NCBI GenBank assembly: GCA_024278345.1
Contig: JAJRTK010000522.1
Span: 1-16,100, forward strand
Direction: 5' to 3'
Length of the DNA: 16,100 nt
Source of the DNA: a bacterium
GTDB lineage: Bacteria; CSSED10-310; JAJRTK01
This document shows positions 1 to 7,131 of this stretch, one piece after another (within the stretch, counting starts at the first letter, position 1; each line of letters starts with the position of its first letter). The notes beneath the pieces were generated by a model. The model had not been told where the DNA came from. It saw nothing but the letters and a program-made list of their open reading frames with translations, and made no database searches. Made by a program: the position numbers and the translations under genes.

Positions 1-808
1 CCAGTTGCTCGAAGGGATAGGGTCGCGCGAAGTAGCGCTCCAAAGCCCGGAGGATCGGCGGCGTCGTCCGAATTGCCTCCCCAGCCAAATGCCCCTGGCC
101 GGCCAAGGCGATCACCCGGCCAGGCACCGAAAGTCCCGGCAATTCCACGGCTTCCATGGGTCCCACCGCCACCGCCAGCAGATAGGACGGCAAGGGTTTG
201 GTCACACAAAAAAGCGTCGTCTGAGTCCCCTCCTCCACTTCCTCCGATTCCACCGGAGTATTGGAGACCACCAGCAGCCCCTCCGGCGCCGTCACCTCCA
301 TCTGGTACGCCAGCTTGAAGCAGGGCTCGTCGAAACAGGGAAACGCCTGCCGCGCAAAATCCGCCTGAAACTGCGTAAAAACATAGGAATTCCCATTGTA
401 GTCCATCCGGTAGAGCCCCGACGCCTGCGTTCCAAACTCCCCGGAAAAATCGATCTCCAGGTGATACTCCCCAGGCTCAAGTTCTTGAGAAGCCTTCAAA
501 GACAGGATATCCTCCGCCTCCAATTCCCAAAGCAAAGAAAGCTCGGTGCCACCCTGTGATAGACGCGCCTCGGCGATTTTCAGGTCCCGGGCATGGAGGC
601 AAATCCGCGCCGTAGCCTCTCGGATCTCGAGGTCGATGGCAAGAAACCCCGCATAATCCGCTCGCGAGGGATCGATTGCCAGGTGAACCCTTTGGTAGTT
701 CGGGATGACTTCCCGCCCCAAACGACGGATGGAGCTCGCCGGTGGTTGGCCATGGGAACGGAGCTTCGGAGATGGTTGGTGGGTTGTCGCGTCAATCTGA
801 GTCATCAT
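1..808 (-). CDS. M1-family metallo-aminopeptidase, N-terminal part (cut by left edge)
   Basis: A minus-strand frame stays open from an ATG pair at 808/805 to the window edge and gives 269 residues. They match the N-terminal beta-domain of M1 (PepN-like, gluzincin) aminopeptidases, which remove N-terminal residues from peptides using one zinc. The family hallmark P-C-F-D-E-P lies at residues 157-162, preceded by A-R-Q-A-F. Further on come T-A-P-E-G, a Y-L-L-A-V-A-V-G stretch, and at the edge L-E-R-Y-F-A-R-P-Y-P-F-E-Q-L, the segment that normally precedes the GAMEN exopeptidase motif. GAMEN and the zinc motif HExxHxxxxE must therefore lie outside the window. There is no signal peptide, so a cytoplasmic enzyme is likely. 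GGAG sits 2 bases before the first ATG and 5 before the second, so 805 may be the true start. The gene is divergent from sfsA. Family assignment is firm; substrate preference is not visible. Confidence 0.92.
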   Translation of the reverse strand, partial: MMTQIDATTHQPSPKLRSHGQPPASSIRRLGREVIPNYQRVHLAIDPSRADYAGFLAIDLEIREATARICLHARDLKIAEARLSQGGTELSLLWELEAEDILSLKASQELEPGEYHLEIDFSGEFGTQASGLYRMDYNGNSYVFTQFQADFARQAFPCFDEPCFKLAYQMEVTAPEGLLVVSNTPVESEEVEEGTQTTLFCVTKPLPSYLLAVAVGPMEAVELPGLSVPGRVIALAGQGHLAGEAIRTTPPILRALERYFARPYPFEQL

Positions 809-997
809 CGCTCCAGGATGTGGGTCGTTTTCTCCACAAGAGACCGTTCAATGTGGAACATCGATTTTATCATGGTTGAGTTCCGCTCGCATCGGTCGCG
901 GCCGCTCCCGCTACTCGCCCTTCATCTCCGCACTCGTGGGACACCAGCCGGAAAATATAGCTGCCCGGAAACTCCACCATAAGAGGCTCTAAGTACC
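809..997. other. Divergent intergenic region, M1 peptidase / sfsA
   Basis: 189 bases separate the two divergent starts, so promoters for both genes should lie here. An AT-rich patch around 850-875 is the most promoter-like part, but I could not find a convincing -35/-10 pair on either strand. An AGAGG at 982-986 lies 11 bases before the sfsA ATG and is its likely ribosome binding site. An in-frame stop at 980-982 excludes an earlier sfsA start. Confidence 0.4.
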
Positions 998-1729
998 ATG
1001 CAAACCGCCTTCGCGACAATCGCCAGATCGACTCCCCTGGTCCAGGCCAGGTTCCTCGAACGACCCAACCGGTTCGTCATCCGCGCTTCCCTGGCGGAGG
1101 GAGGAAAAACCGTCACCGCCCACCTCGCCGACCCCGGCCGACTCCGGGAGCTCCTTTTGTCCGGCAAACGACTCTGGCTCCGGAAAGCGGACAACCCCGC
1201 CCGAAAAACCCGGTGGTCGGCCGTCCTAGTGGAGACGCCCGACGGCGCCGGTTTGATTTCCCTCGATACGATGCTGCCCAACCGCCTCATCGCCCGAGCC
1301 TTGGAGATCGGAGCTCTCACCGAATTCGCGGGCTGGCCGGAAAGGCGCCGTGAAGTTTCCATGGGCCGATCCCGTATCGACTTCGAGCTTGGCCGACCCG
1401 ATGGCCAACGCTTGGCCCTGGAGGTCAAAAGCGTCACCCTTGTGGAAAACGGAATCGCCCTTTTCCCCGATGCCGTCACCGCCCGGGGCTGCCGCCACCT
1501 CCAGGAGCTGGCCGCCATCGCCGCGGATCCCCACCGGGAAGCCGCGGTCCTCTTCGTGGTCCAACGCTCCGACGCCCAAGTGGTCAGACCCGCCAGGGAC
1601 CGCGATCCAGCCTTCGCCGAAGCCCTGGACCGTGCCCACGCCGCCGGTGTTCAACTTCTTGCCCGCCAATGTCTTGTCACCACAGAGAGCATGACCCTGG
1701 GAAAGGCCCTGCCCGTGGAGCTTCAGTGA
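998..1729 (+). CDS. sfsA: SfsA family DNA-binding/nuclease-like protein (sugar fermentation stimulation protein)
   Basis: The 243-residue product has the SfsA length and signatures throughout. H-L-A-D-P-G-R-L-R-E-L-L (residues 42-53) matches the family's HxPNxGRxxELL region. S-R-I-D-F-E (125-130) and L-E-V-K (141-144) give the D...ExK arrangement of the PD-(D/E)xK-like core. N-G-x-A-L-F-P-D-A-V-T-A-R-G with H-L-x-E-L (151-171) is the most diagnostic block. Known of the family: E. coli SfsA binds DNA and, in high copy, affects maltose metabolism; its physiological role is poorly understood, and a nuclease function is inferred from the fold. The ATG at 998 is the only start after the upstream stop. 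It stands alone, divergent from the M1 peptidase and convergent with the response-regulator gene. Identification is secure, precise function is not. Confidence 0.96.
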   Translation: MQTAFATIARSTPLVQARFLERPNRFVIRASLAEGGKTVTAHLADPGRLRELLLSGKRLWLRKADNPARKTRWSAVLVETPDGAGLISLDTMLPNRLIARALEIGALTEFAGWPERRREVSMGRSRIDFELGRPDGQRLALEVKSVTLVENGIALFPDAVTARGCRHLQELAAIAADPHREAAVLFVVQRSDAQVVRPARDRDPAFAEALDRAHAAGVQLLARQCLVTTESMTLGKALPVELQ

Positions 1730-1742
1730 AGCGGTCCCCGGA

Positions 1743-1776
1743 ACGATCTGGTCCCGGTCCCCATGACTCAGATCGT
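1743..1776. terminator. Inverted repeat between convergent genes, possible terminator
   Basis: ACGATCTG (1743-1750) is perfectly inverted as CAGATCGT (1769-1776) with an 18-base loop, 14 bases after the sfsA stop and before the convergent response-regulator stop at 1888. There is no U-tract on either strand, so an intrinsic terminator is only a weak suggestion. The rest of 1777-1887 shows nothing recognisable. Confidence 0.25.
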
Positions 1777-1887
1777 GCGGCATCAGGAGGCCACCTCCAG
1801 CTAGAGTCGTGAAAAACCCGTCTTCGCCGCGACTATGTCTCCCATCGACCACAGGTGGCAATGGAAACCGGTTTGGTCCGCGGAGCT

Positions 1888-2805
1888 TCAGAGAGTACCG
1901 CCAGCGGTGACCACGCAGTTTTTCCCCTGTTTTTTGGCTCGGTAAAGGAGAGCTTCGGCGAGCTGGAGCAGATCGCGATGCTGGGAGCTTCGCGTGGGAG
2001 GCCGTGCCGCGACTCCCAGACTCATGGTGATGGCGATGGGTCCGGTGTCGGTGTGGAACGTCCGATCTCCGATGCAGCTTCGAATCCGTTCGGCGACTTT
2101 TCCTGCCACGTCCAAGCCGCAGCCGGGCAGGATCACAAGGAATCGGTCTTCCTCGTGCTTTCCCAGGAGATCGTAAGAGCGGATGATGGCTTCCATCCGG
2201 CTGGCGGTCTCCACCAGAACGGCGTCACCGGCTGCATAGCCGTGGACCTCGTTGGCCTGCTCCAACTGATCGAGGTCGCCCAGGATCACGCTCAAGGCCG
2301 AGCCTTCCCGCCAGGCGCGATCCAGTTCCCGGGTCAGACAGAGCTCGATTTCCTCCTGCTTGTAAATGCCGGTGAGGAAGTCTCGCGTGGCGCTTCTTGC
2401 CAACTCTTGTTGAGCCTCCAGCAACGCTTTTTCCAATCCCAGAATCCTCTGCCCGGAATGGAGGCGGGCGCGAAGCTCCGCCATTTCGTACGGTTTGCTG
2501 ATGAAATCGTCGGCTCCGGCTTCCAGGGCCTCAATGATATCTTCGGTCCGATTCTTGGACGTCAAAAGGATGACGTAAGTGTAGGAAGTCCCACCGGTTT
2601 CTCGAATTCTCCGACAAAGAGCGAGGCCGTTGACCCCCGGCATGACCCAGTCGAGGATCACCAGATTAGGAGCATCGATACCCCGGAGCGTAGTCCAGGC
2701 CTGGCTGCCGTCCAGGGAGGTCACCACCTCATATCCCCAACCCCGAAGGGTTTTCGCCAAGATGAGGCAGCTCATGACGTCATCATCCGCGATGAGGATC
2801 TTCAT
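1888..2805 (-). CDS. Response regulator: CheY-like receiver plus degenerate GGDEF domain
   Basis: The 305-residue product starts at the ATG at 2805, which opens the receiver as M-K-I-L-I-A-D-D-D. The receiver (1-120) has the acidic triad D7/D8, phospho-acceptor D52 (in V-I-L-D-W-V-M-P-G), T82 and K104, so phosphorylation by a histidine kinase is expected. A helical linker (about 120-140) leads to a GGDEF fold (about 140-305) ending in the usual S-L-G-V-A and Y-x-A-K-x-x-G-x-N. The active-site loop reads E-E-D-R-F (218-222) instead of G-G-D/E-E-F, so diguanylate cyclase activity is probably lost. The I-site R209-x-x-D212 is present exactly five residues before it, as in PleD. I infer a c-di-GMP-binding output rather than synthesis. 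AGGA lies 10 bases upstream of this start. A GTG at 2994 would add 63 residues without family resemblance. The gene lies 203 bases downstream of the flavoprotein gene, probably with its own promoter. Confidence 0.92.
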   Translation of the reverse strand: MKILIADDDVMSCLILAKTLRGWGYEVVTSLDGSQAWTTLRGIDAPNLVILDWVMPGVNGLALCRRIRETGGTSYTYVILLTSKNRTEDIIEALEAGADDFISKPYEMAELRARLHSGQRILGLEKALLEAQQELARSATRDFLTGIYKQEEIELCLTRELDRAWREGSALSVILGDLDQLEQANEVHGYAAGDAVLVETASRMEAIIRSYDLLGKHEEDRFLVILPGCGLDVAGKVAERIRSCIGDRTFHTDTGPIAITMSLGVAARPPTRSSQHRDLLQLAEALLYRAKKQGKNCVVTAGGTL

Positions 2806-3008
2806 GCCCGGGAATTCCTGAGTGCGAGAAAAGAGAAAACCGTCGCCAAAGATTAAGCGATTCTCTTGCCGAGCACAAAGGGCGCACTCACCGACTGCTC
2901 TTGTCGATGCACCCATATTCGGGCACGCTCTCACCCGCCGTCCGCGAAACATCTCCTGCAGCCGTTGGGCCTGCACGCTTCCGGGCAGGATCACCAGCCG
3001 TTCGCCTC

Positions 3009-4433
3009 TTAGCGGCGCCAGGCGAAGAGGCGGCTCAACAGCTTTTTCCGACTTTCCGTGAGCTTGGCCGCCAGGGATTTATCGGCCGCCCGGCGGATTG
3101 CACGGACCTTCGTGGGGTAGATGTGGATCGCCGACATGACATGACTCAGCTTCAGGCCATGGGTCATGGCCAGGGTGCGCTCCTGGAGAAGTTCTCCGGC
3201 ATCGGGAGCGCAAATATGGGCGCCGAGGATTTTGCCCTTGGGACTCGCCAGGATCTTCACCAGCCCCTCGGTTCGCCCATCCACCACGAAGCGATCCTCT
3301 TCTTTCAAATGGTGGAGATGAGCCCGGTAGGGGTTTTGCTTGCTTTGGAGCTCTGACTCCAGAGCTCCCAGGTGGGCAACTTCGGGATCGGTGAAGGTGG
3401 TCCAGGGGATGACGGACCAGTTCATCTTCGCGCTTCCGGGAAAAAGGGCATTCCGAAGGAGAATCTTGGCGGAGGCCTCCGCGGTGTGCGTGAACGGAAA
3501 CTTCCCGGTGATGTCTCCGCAGGCGTAGATGTGGGGAACCGAGGTTCGCATCTTGGCATCAATTTCGATCCCTCGCCGGCTGTACCGGACACCCGCCTTC
3601 TCCAAGTTGAGGCCATCGACGTTGGGAGCCCGGCCCGCCGCGACGAGGATCTCATCGACCTCCAGGCTTTTCTCCTGCCCCTCTTGTTCGTACGAGAGCT
3701 GCTTTCCGCCCGGCTCCTTGGAAACCCGTTGGAGCTTGGCGCCCATCCGAAGGTCGATCCCTTCCTTGGCTAGACTCTTGTGCAAGATGGCAGCGCAATC
3801 GGGATCGTCGCGGAACAAGATCTGCCTCGCCATCTCCAGGACCGTCACCCGGGCGCCGCAGCGGCGGAAAAACTGGGCCATCTCCAGGCCGATCGGTCCA
3901 GCGCCCACCACGGCTAGCCTCCGAGGCATTTCTTCCAGCTCGAAGACCGAGACATTGGTGAGAAAACCCACCTCGTGAAGCCCGTCAATCGGAGGCGCCA
4001 CAGGCCTGGAGCCGGTGGAGATGCAAAAGGTTTTGCTCTCCAGGCGCTGGCCATCCACTTCCACCGTCGTCGGACTGACAAAGCGCGGCGATCCGAAGAA
4101 GACCTCCACCCCCATCTCCCGGAACCGTTGAGCATTGTCGTGCTCTTGTTCGATCTGGCTTCGCAAACCGCGCATTCTTTCCATGACAGCCTTGAAATTG
4201 ACCCGGACCTCCCCCACTTCGACTCCGTAATCCGCGGCCTTCCGCGCCATGGCAGCAACCTTGCCGGAACGAAGCACCGCCTTGGAGGGAACACAACCGG
4301 ACCAAAGACAGTCGCCACCGATCCTTTCTTTTTCCACAAGGGCCACCTTCGCGCCCAGAATCGCCGCGCCGGCGGCGACAACCAGCCCGCCGGACCCGCC
4401 GCCCAATACCACGATGTTGTATCGTTCACTCAT
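3009..4433 (-). CDS. Class I pyridine nucleotide-disulfide oxidoreductase, MerA/lipoamide-dehydrogenase-like
   Basis: The 474-residue flavoprotein has an FAD-binding G-G-G-S-G-G (11-16), the redox pair in G-G-D-C-L-W-S-G-C-V-P-S-K (C42, C47), the S-T-G-S-R-P turn, and a second Rossmann motif G-A-G-P-I-G (177-182). Glu200 follows the second NAD-binding strand, favouring NADH over NADPH. A-C-G-D-I-T-G is the C-terminal FAD motif, and a dimerisation domain follows. The interface motif reads H-I-Y-P-T-K-V-R where lipoamide dehydrogenases have H-x-H-P-T-x-x-E, so the catalytic His is Tyr439 and the Glu is Arg444. This points to the MerA-like branch, but there is no N-terminal HMA domain and no C-terminal Cys pair for mercury. 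The substrate is unknown. The start at 4433 is preferred over the ATG at 4445 because GGAG at 4443-4440 lies 6 bases from it. No partner dehydrogenase subunits are nearby. Confidence 0.9.
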   Translation of the reverse strand: MSERYNIVVLGGGSGGLVVAAGAAILGAKVALVEKERIGGDCLWSGCVPSKAVLRSGKVAAMARKAADYGVEVGEVRVNFKAVMERMRGLRSQIEQEHDNAQRFREMGVEVFFGSPRFVSPTTVEVDGQRLESKTFCISTGSRPVAPPIDGLHEVGFLTNVSVFELEEMPRRLAVVGAGPIGLEMAQFFRRCGARVTVLEMARQILFRDDPDCAAILHKSLAKEGIDLRMGAKLQRVSKEPGGKQLSYEQEGQEKSLEVDEILVAAGRAPNVDGLNLEKAGVRYSRRGIEIDAKMRTSVPHIYACGDITGKFPFTHTAEASAKILLRNALFPGSAKMNWSVIPWTTFTDPEVAHLGALESELQSKQNPYRAHLHHLKEEDRFVVDGRTEGLVKILASPKGKILGAHICAPDAGELLQERTLAMTHGLKLSHVMSAIHIYPTKVRAIRRAADKSLAAKLTESRKKLLSRLFAWRR

Positions 4434-4439
4434 TCTTGA

Positions 4440-4443
4440 CTCC
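4440..4443 (-). promoter_or_regulatory. Ribosome binding site fixing the flavoprotein start at 4433
   Basis: GGAG on the minus strand lies 6 bases upstream of the ATG at 4433 and overlaps the alternative ATG at 4445, which itself lacks a comparable site. This supports the shorter, 474-residue product. Confidence 0.6.
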
Positions 4444-4571
4444 ATTCTTCAGACTGGACATTTCATTGCGGTTGGTTTCCGGTCCATTCGCCGAAACGCG
4501 GGAGTTTTCCACTGGTGGGTTTTCCCTTCTAGGGGCCATCGCTTGCTATGGCGGCGTTGAAGGGCGAGCAG

Positions 4572-4611
4572 CGGCGGACGGATTGCCGCCGATGGGAGCG
4601 GAATGCAATCC
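4572..4611. other. Two overlapping, mutually exclusive inverted repeats
   Basis: CGGCGG (4572-4577) pairs with CCGCCG (4586-4591) across an 8-base loop. GGATTGC (4580-4586) pairs with GCAATCC (4605-4611), and CGC (4587-4589) with GCG (4598-4600) extends that stem. The two hairpins share 4586-4589, so they cannot form together. On the minus strand they lie 139-178 bases upstream of the flavoprotein start. A regulatory leader or small RNA is possible but unproven. Confidence 0.3.
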
Positions 4612-4899
4612 AAAGAGAAACCCACGTTCTGACTCTGAATCCGCTCTGTCGGCAGGGAGAGGCGGTGGATGGAGCTCTCCAGTCTTTCACGTGACCTTGT
4701 TGCATCGGCTTTCGCTCTCATTGGACACCAGCGAGTCATGAATTATTCCCGGCAAACAAAAAAGGGCACGAAGGCGAGTGGTGTCTCCGGAACCACCCGA
4801 CCTCGTACCCCAAACCTGAAGCGCGTTGGGAAAGCGTCTTGCGGGAGTGGACGCTCCCACTCGATCTTCAGGAGGCAAGCAAACCTGTGTGGCCGCCAT

Positions 4900-4913
4900 T
4901 GCGAAGATTCGCA
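4900..4913 (-). terminator. Small hairpin just after fadJ, weak terminator candidate
   Basis: TGCGAAGATTCGCA is a near-perfect palindrome beginning 20 bases past the fadJ stop codon in the direction of transcription. It could form a short stem, but no run of U follows, so intrinsic termination is doubtful. Confidence 0.2.
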
Positions 4914-4933
4914 TTGCAGCCATCCATCGATCT

Positions 4934-7099
4934 TTAATAGAAGAGCTTACCCTCCCGTGCCATGTCCAAAAGGAGCTTGGCGGGAGTGAACCGCGCTCCG
5001 TGCTTCTGCACGAGTCCTTCGAGCTGCCGGACGATTTCCGCGGCGCCAAGGCTGTCCATGTACCGGAAGGGACCGCCGGTCAGCGGCGGGAAGCCCAAGC
5101 CCATGATGGCGCCAATATCGCCGTCTCTGGGCGAGAAAAGAATCCCCTCTTCCAGGCACATGGCCGCTTCGTTGCAAAGCCCCAGAATCAAGCGCTGTTG
5201 GATCTGCGCCTTGGGAAGAGATCGCTGCTCCACTTCGGGGAACAACTTGTACACGGATTGATCGACGCGCTTCTTCTTTCCGTCGTAGGTGTAGAAGCCC
5301 CGCTTGTTCTTCCGGCCATAACGCTGATCCGCGATGAGGCGCTCCATCGCCTGGAGCGGCTTGAAACGCTCGCCAAAAGCCTCGTACATCACCGGCCCGA
5401 TCTTGTAGGCGACATCGATGCCCACTTCGTCAAGAAGAGTCACAGGTCCCACGGGGTAGCCAAGATCCTTGGCGGCCCGGTCGATTTCCTCGATCCACGC
5501 ACCGTCCATCATGAGATTGGCCGCTTCCCGAATATAGGGCCCCAGGATGCGCGACGTGTAGAATCCGGTTCCGTCCCGGACGACAATGACAAACTTGCCC
5601 ATCCGCCGGCCCACATCCACGGCCGTTGCCGTGACCCAGTCCGCTGTCTTCTCCGTGACGATCACTTCAAGAAGCGGCATTTTTTCCACTGGTGAGAAGA
5701 AGTGCATCCCAATGAACTGTTCGGGCCTTTGTGAAACAGAGGCCAGCTTTGAGATAGGGATGGACGAAGTATTGGTGGCGAAGATCGCATCTTCTCGCAT
5801 CCGTTCTTCGCACTGGCGGATGATGTGGTGCTTGAGATCCAGATCCTCGAAGACGGCTTCGATCACCATGTCAAGATTCTCGAATCCCCGGTAGTCCGTT
5901 CCCACGGAAAGATGGTCCAGCCGATACTCGGCATCCACGCGAGTGAGAGCCTTGCCTACCTTCTTACTAAACACGTCGTAGACATATTTCTGGGTCTTTT
6001 TCAACGCCTCGTAGCTGACATCCTTGACGCGGACCCAATGGCCCTTGTCCACAAGAACCGTGGCGATCCCAGAGCCCATCAGACCGCCGCCCAGCAGGCC
6101 GAACATCTCTGCCTTTTCGGGCTTCGCGTCGCCCCAGCTCTGCTTCTTGAGCTCGGTGGTGGCAAAGAAAATGTTCCGAAGCTGCTTGGAAACCTTTCCC
6201 GTAACCAGCCTGGCAAAGGCTTTCCGCTCTGCCTGTAGGCCGGCGTCAAGACCGTCGCGAAGGCCGATGCGCACGCACTCAATGAGCTCCAGCGGCGCTG
6301 GGTAGAGGCCGCGGCTCTTTCTGAGGACCATCTTCTTTGCCTGATCGAAGACGACGTTCTGACCTAGAACGTTCGACTCCAAAAGTGCGCCGGTCAGCTT
6401 CTTGGGATCGAGGTAGGTCCCAATGCTGGTGAAAGTTTCCAGAACGCCGTGCTGCGCCGGACGATCGGGCTTGAGTTTTCCCGACGCAAGAGCGCGCACG
6501 GCTTTTCGAGCTGCAAGCATCAGGTCGTGCTCGTACACGACTTCGTCCACAAGCCCCATCTTTTTGGCGCTTCTGGGGTAAACATTTCGGCCGGTGAGCA
6601 TGATGTCCAGCGCAGCCTGGAGTCCCACGAGCCGCGGCAGCCTCTGAGTTCCCCCTGCTGCGGGCAAAAGGCCCAGCTTGACTTCCGGAAGCCCCAGGAT
6701 CGTCTTGGGCGAGTCAGTGCAGATGCGGTAACTACAGCTTAGCGCCACTTCCAGACCCCCGCCGAGGCAGGTGCCGTGGATCGCGGCGACGACGGGAATC
6801 CTGGACGAAGCCAACCGATTCATGAGCTGGTGTGCGTCCTGCAAAAGCTCCAGCGCCTCTTGTTCGCGAGTGATCTTGTCCAGCTCGAAAACATCGGCGC
6901 CTACGATAAAGACGTTGGGCTTCCCACTGCGGAAGATCACTCCCTTGAGGTTCGTGTTTCCCTCGATTTCCTCCAACACTTCTTCGAGCTCTTTCATGAG
7001 CGACGAATTGAGCTTGTTGACCGATTCATCGGGCATATCGAAAGTGATGACAGCGATTCCGTCCTTGATTTCAAGGACAAAGGCCTTGTCTTGACTCAT
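4934..7099 (-). CDS. fadJ: Trifunctional fatty-acid oxidation alpha subunit (enoyl-CoA hydratase / 3-hydroxyacyl-CoA dehydrogenase)
   Basis: The 721-residue product has the length and domain order of FadJ/FadB. Residues 1-190 are the crotonase domain, with the oxyanion-hole G-G-G-L-E and the two catalytic glutamates E117 and E139 (in G-L-P-E-V-K-L-G). A linker (about 190-330) follows. The 3-hydroxyacyl-CoA dehydrogenase NAD domain starts at about 330 with G-L-L-G-G-G-L-M-G-S-G-I-A, and carries the catalytic pair H466 (in G-M-H-F-F-S-P-V) and E478. The C-terminal dehydrogenase domains (about 505-721) contain D-G-T-G-F-Y-x-x-R and G-R-K-N-x-R-G-F-Y-x-Y. The protein hydrates enoyl-CoA and oxidises 3-hydroxyacyl-CoA with NAD, in complex with the thiolase encoded just upstream. 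A 32-base gap to fadI implies one operon. The ATG at 7099 is chosen because AGGTG lies 6 bases before it; an in-frame GTG at 7108 sits inside that site. FadJ rather than FadB is suggested by the FadI-type partner. Confidence 0.96.
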   Translation of the reverse strand: MSQDKAFVLEIKDGIAVITFDMPDESVNKLNSSLMKELEEVLEEIEGNTNLKGVIFRSGKPNVFIVGADVFELDKITREQEALELLQDAHQLMNRLASSRIPVVAAIHGTCLGGGLEVALSCSYRICTDSPKTILGLPEVKLGLLPAAGGTQRLPRLVGLQAALDIMLTGRNVYPRSAKKMGLVDEVVYEHDLMLAARKAVRALASGKLKPDRPAQHGVLETFTSIGTYLDPKKLTGALLESNVLGQNVVFDQAKKMVLRKSRGLYPAPLELIECVRIGLRDGLDAGLQAERKAFARLVTGKVSKQLRNIFFATTELKKQSWGDAKPEKAEMFGLLGGGLMGSGIATVLVDKGHWVRVKDVSYEALKKTQKYVYDVFSKKVGKALTRVDAEYRLDHLSVGTDYRGFENLDMVIEAVFEDLDLKHHIIRQCEERMREDAIFATNTSSIPISKLASVSQRPEQFIGMHFFSPVEKMPLLEVIVTEKTADWVTATAVDVGRRMGKFVIVVRDGTGFYTSRILGPYIREAANLMMDGAWIEEIDRAAKDLGYPVGPVTLLDEVGIDVAYKIGPVMYEAFGERFKPLQAMERLIADQRYGRKNKRGFYTYDGKKKRVDQSVYKLFPEVEQRSLPKAQIQQRLILGLCNEAAMCLEEGILFSPRDGDIGAIMGLGFPPLTGGPFRYMDSLGAAEIVRQLEGLVQKHGARFTPAKLLLDMAREGKLFY

Positions 7100-7105
7100 T
7101 TCTTT

Positions 7106-7111
7106 CACCTC
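7106..7111 (-). promoter_or_regulatory. fadJ ribosome binding site
   Basis: GAGGTG on the minus strand, 6 bases before the ATG at 7099, includes the in-frame GTG codon that would otherwise be an alternative start. It decides the fadJ start in favour of the ATG. Confidence 0.6.
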
Positions 7112-7131
7112 TACGTTGGTGGACGCCTTGC

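Larger units (their letters stand above)
4434..4933. other. 500-base gene-free region between fadJ and the flavoprotein gene
   Basis: No frame on either strand looks coding: the short open frames lack family resemblance or good ribosome binding sites. Both flanking genes point leftwards, so this is the fadJ 3' side and the flavoprotein promoter region. It contains several inverted repeats: CGGCGG/CCGCCG (4572-4577/4586-4591), GGATTGC/GCAATCC (4580-4586/4605-4611), GAGTGG/CCACTC (4845-4850/4857-4862), and the near-palindrome TGCGAAGATTCGCA (4900-4913). I recognise no known RNA family. Confidence 0.5.

Noticed and set aside
5-559. Plus-strand open frame of 184 codons at the left edge
   Set aside because: Arg/His/Gln-rich and without family resemblance; the opposite strand carries an unmistakable M1 aminopeptidase N-terminus over the same bases.
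1855-2856. Plus-strand open frame of 333 codons opposite the response regulator
   Set aside because: It mirrors the receiver-GGDEF gene, whose conserved Asp, Thr and Lys residues prove the minus strand is the coding one.
3009-4433. Annotation as mercuric reductase or lipoamide dehydrogenase
   Set aside because: No HMA domain or C-terminal Cys pair for mercury, and no catalytic His-Glu dyad or neighbouring 2-oxoacid dehydrogenase genes for lipoamide.
4826-5695. Plus-strand open frame of 289 codons at the fadJ 3' end
   Set aside because: Antisense to the conserved C-terminal dehydrogenase domain of fadJ, with no ribosome binding site or family match.
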